Below, piece by piece: positions 61,901 to 64,000 of a DNA stretch of 64,000 bases. This stretch comes from Phylloscopus collybita. Taxonomy: Eukaryota; Chordata; Aves; Passeriformes; Phylloscopidae. Below the pieces are notes generated by a model that was not told where the DNA came from, ran no database searches, and saw only the letters and a program-made list of their open reading frames with translations. The position numbers were made by a program, and so were the translations under genes. The DNA is taken from NCBI GenBank assembly GCA_027886175.1, contig JAJNNQ010000139.1:868001-932000 (forward strand). The letters run 5' to 3'. The first letter of the stretch is position 1; each line of letters begins with the position of its first letter.

Positions 61901-63396
61901 TGTCCCAGCACAGTGCAGAGTCCCCGTGGCTAGTTCCTTGAAATACCTTTCCTGGCAGCAGCCCAGAGCTGTACTGAGTGCAGCAGGTGTCAGGCCGTCT
62001 CCTCTCGCCGTGTAGGTGCTTCTGTTTTGTGTTTGCAGCGTGCAGAGAAGCCCGCGTGCTTGCTGCTGCTTCCAGCAAGCCAAAACGCTTTTGCAGCCAC
62101 TTTCCTGCCTTTTCCACAACAGGATCACTGTCTAGCTGATTTACAGTTGCCTCTGCGTAGAGCAGCTAGAGGAGCAGCTCTGCCGGCTTTCCTGTGCTTC
62201 TGCATAGCAGAGCTGTCAAGAACGAGAAGCTGCGTTTTGCCGAGAAAGCAGCGCTTCGCGGAAGCACAGCCAGCGGCGTCTTCGGTACAGCCGCAGCTTG
62301 TGCGGAGAAGCGAAAGAGAGCCGGGGAAGAACGTGGAAAGCCAAACTCGGTCGCTGCAAGCGGGTGCTGGCGAACAGCTTCTGGTCACCTTGTAGAAACT
62401 GTCCCAGCACAGTGCAGAGTCCCCGTGGCTAGTTCCTTGAAATACCTTTCCTGGCAGCAGCCCAGAGCTGTACTGAGTGCAGCAGGTGTCAGGCAGTCTC
62501 CTCTCGCCGTGTAGGTGCTTCTGTTTTGTGTTTGCAGCGTGCAGAGAAGTCCGCGTGCTTGCTGCTGCTTTCAGCAAGCCAAAACGCTTTTGCAGCCACT
62601 TTCCTGCCTTTTCCACAACAGGATCACTGTCTAGCTGATTTACAGTTGCCTCTGCGTAGAGCAGCTAGAGGAGCAGCTCTGCCGGCTTTCCTGTGCTTCT
62701 GCATAGCAGAGCTGTCAAGAACATGAAGCTGCGTTTTGCCGAGAAAGCAGCGCTTCGCGGAAGCACAGCCAGCGGCGTCTTCGGTACAGCCGCAGCTTGT
62801 GCGGAGAAGCGAAAGAGAGCCGGGGAAGAACGTGGAAAGCCGAACTCGGTCGCTGCAAGCGGGTGCTGGCGAACAGCTTCTGGTCACCTTGTAGAAACTG
62901 TCCCAGCACAGTGCAGAGTCCCCGTGGCTAGTTCCTTGAAATACCTTTCCTGGCAGCAGCCCAGAGCTGTACTGAGTGCAGCAGGTGTCAGGCCGTCTCC
63001 TCTCGCCGTGTAGGTGCTTCTGTTTTGTGTTTGCAGCGTGCAGAGAAGCCCGCGTGCTTGCTGCTGCTTCCAGCAAGCCAAAACGCTTTTGCAGCCACTT
63101 TCCTGCCTTTTCCACAACAGGATCACTGTCTAGCTGATTTACAGTTGCCTCTGCGTAGAGGAGCTAGAGGAGCAGCTCTGCCGGCTTTCCTGTGTTTCTG
63201 CATAGCAGAGCTGTCAAGAACGAGAAGCTGCGTTTTGCCGAGAAAGCAGCGCTTCGCGGAAGCACAGCCAGCGGCGTCTTCGGTACAGCCGCTGCTTGTG
63301 CGGAGAAGCGAAAGAGAGCCGGGGAAGAACGTGGAAAGCCGAACTCGGTCGCTGCAAGCGGGTGCTGGCGAACAGCTTCTGGTCACCTTGTAGAAA
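52918..63396 (+). repeat. 21-unit higher-order repeat, unexpanded copy (units 63-83)
   Basis: The 10,479-bp repeat parallels units 34-36, 40-46 and 52-62. Over units 73-83 versus 52-62 (5.5 kb) I found three differences: G at 48,922 versus C at 59,401, C at 48,962 versus G at 59,441, and T at 49,618 versus G at 60,097. Another lies at 41,936 (C) versus 54,910 (G). Near-identity over many kilobases implies very recent duplication or an assembly artefact. Confidence 0.85.
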
Positions 63397-64000
63397 CTGT
63401 CCCAGCACAGTGCAGAGTCCCCGTGGCTAGTTCCTTGAAATACCTTTCCTGGCAGCAGCCCAGAGCTGTACTGAGTGCAGCAGGTGTCAGGCAGTCTCCT
63501 CTCGCCGTGTAGGTGCTTCTGTTTTGTGTTTGCAGCGTGCAGAGAAGCCCGCGTGCTTGCTGCTGCTTCCAGCAAGCCAAAACGCTTTTGCAGCCACTTT
63601 CCTGCCTTTTCCACAACAGGATCACTGTCTAGCTGATTTACAGTTGCCTCTGCGTAGAGCAGCTAGAGGAGCAGCTCTGCCGGCTTTCCTGTGTTTCTGC
63701 ATAGCAGAGCTGTCAAGAACGAGAAGCTGCGTTTTGCCGAGAAAGCAGCGCTTCGCGGAAGCACAGCCAGCGGCATCTTCGGTACAGCCGCAGCTTGTGC
63801 GGAGAAGCGAAAGAGAGCCGGGGAAGAACGTGGAAAGCCGAACTCGGTCGCTGCAAGCGGGTGCTGGCGAACAGCTTCTGGTCACCTTGTAGAAACTGTC
63901 CCAGCACAGTGCAGAGTCCCCGTGGCTAGTTCCTTGAAATACCTTTCCTGGCAGCAGCCCAGAGCTGTACTGAGTGCAGCAGGTGTCAGGCCGTCTCCTC
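63397..64000 (+). repeat. Unit 84 and partial unit 85 at the window edge
   Basis: Unit 84 carries TGTGTTTCTGC and GCGGCATCTTC, the markers of units 58 and 79, and not the AGCTGGGG of unit 63. The series therefore steps back five units after unit 83, as if units 79-83 begin again. The 105-bp start of unit 85 has GGCCGTCTCC, which agrees with the unit 80 type. The remainder lies outside the window. Confidence 0.75.

Larger units (their letters stand above)
21980..64000 (+). repeat. Homogeneous tandem satellite array, 499-bp monomer, 84.2 units
   Basis: Equivalent points recur at exact multiples of 499 bp. The point at 22,107 recurs at 63,524, which is 83 x 499 bp with no remainder. Units are head-to-tail and nearly identical, differing at a handful of sites. 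Composition counted on unit 4 is 283 G+C of 499 (56.7%) with 28 CpG. Because 499 is one more than a multiple of three, every frame shifts from unit to unit and no open frame runs far. The longest typical one is 163 codons on the minus strand. It has no recognisable domain, so I call no CDS. The array extends past the right edge of the window. I do not recognise the family; songbird GC-rich ~500-bp pericentromeric satellites are a length-only candidate. Confidence 0.98.

Noticed and set aside
21980..64000. CRISPR array (regular direct repeats)
   Set aside because: The repeats are 499 bp with no unique spacers and strict head-to-tail adjacency, which is the layout of a satellite.
21980..64000. 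Ribosomal RNA or histone gene cluster as an explanation for the tandem units
   Set aside because: No rRNA, 5S, tRNA or histone sequence is recognisable in the unit, and 499 bp is too short for most such clusters. A 5S-like internal promoter was looked for by eye and not found.

Overview
This window contains no gene that I can support. It is two long, directly abutting arrays of tandem satellite DNA from unrelated families, joined at about position 21,980. There is no detectable transposon, RNA gene, unique spacer or inversion in the 64 kb. The many short open frames on both strands are by-products of the repeat periods. The composition (kilobase-scale satellite, higher-order repeats, CpG-rich monomer) points to a eukaryote, most likely a vertebrate, and to centromeric, pericentromeric or other heterochromatin. 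I cannot name the species. By length only, the 191-bp monomer recalls the ~191-bp zebra finch satellite Tgut191A and the 499-bp monomer recalls GC-rich ~500-bp songbird pericentromeric satellites. I did not compare sequences, so this is a lead, not an identification.

Region 1 (1-21,979) is an old, diverged head-to-tail array of roughly 110-115 monomers, with GC in the mid-to-high 40s per cent by eye. Monomers come in two lengths, 191 bp and 203 bp, differing by a 12-bp tandem duplication in an A/T-rich segment. Single monomers differ a lot, but multi-monomer blocks recur in the same order. A 4.5-5.2 kb block (about 9,876-14,345 and 16,729-21,979) is the largest. Smaller mosaics occur at 1.8-8.1 kb.

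Region 2 (21,980-64,000) is a highly homogeneous array of a 499-bp monomer: 84 complete units plus a 105-bp partial unit cut by the window edge. Unit k starts at 21,980 + 499(k-1). There is no net length change across 83 successive periods. The unit is 56.7% GC with 28 CpG sites in unit 4, and carries a perfect 8-bp-stem hairpin. Shared rare variants reveal a 21-unit higher-order repeat of 10,479 bp. One copy is units 63-83. The other is units 34-62, expanded to 29 units by a 3-unit and a 5-unit internal tandem duplication. The two copies are nearly identical over long stretches, so the amplification is very recent or, less interestingly, an assembly effect.

The most informative features are the microhomology junction between the two families, the nested 3/5/21-unit amplification history, short-tract exchange between units shown by a four-gamete pattern at three transversion sites, and the CpG-rich composition with many CpG-transition variants. 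If the window has a function it is probably structural (chromatin or centromere), not coding.
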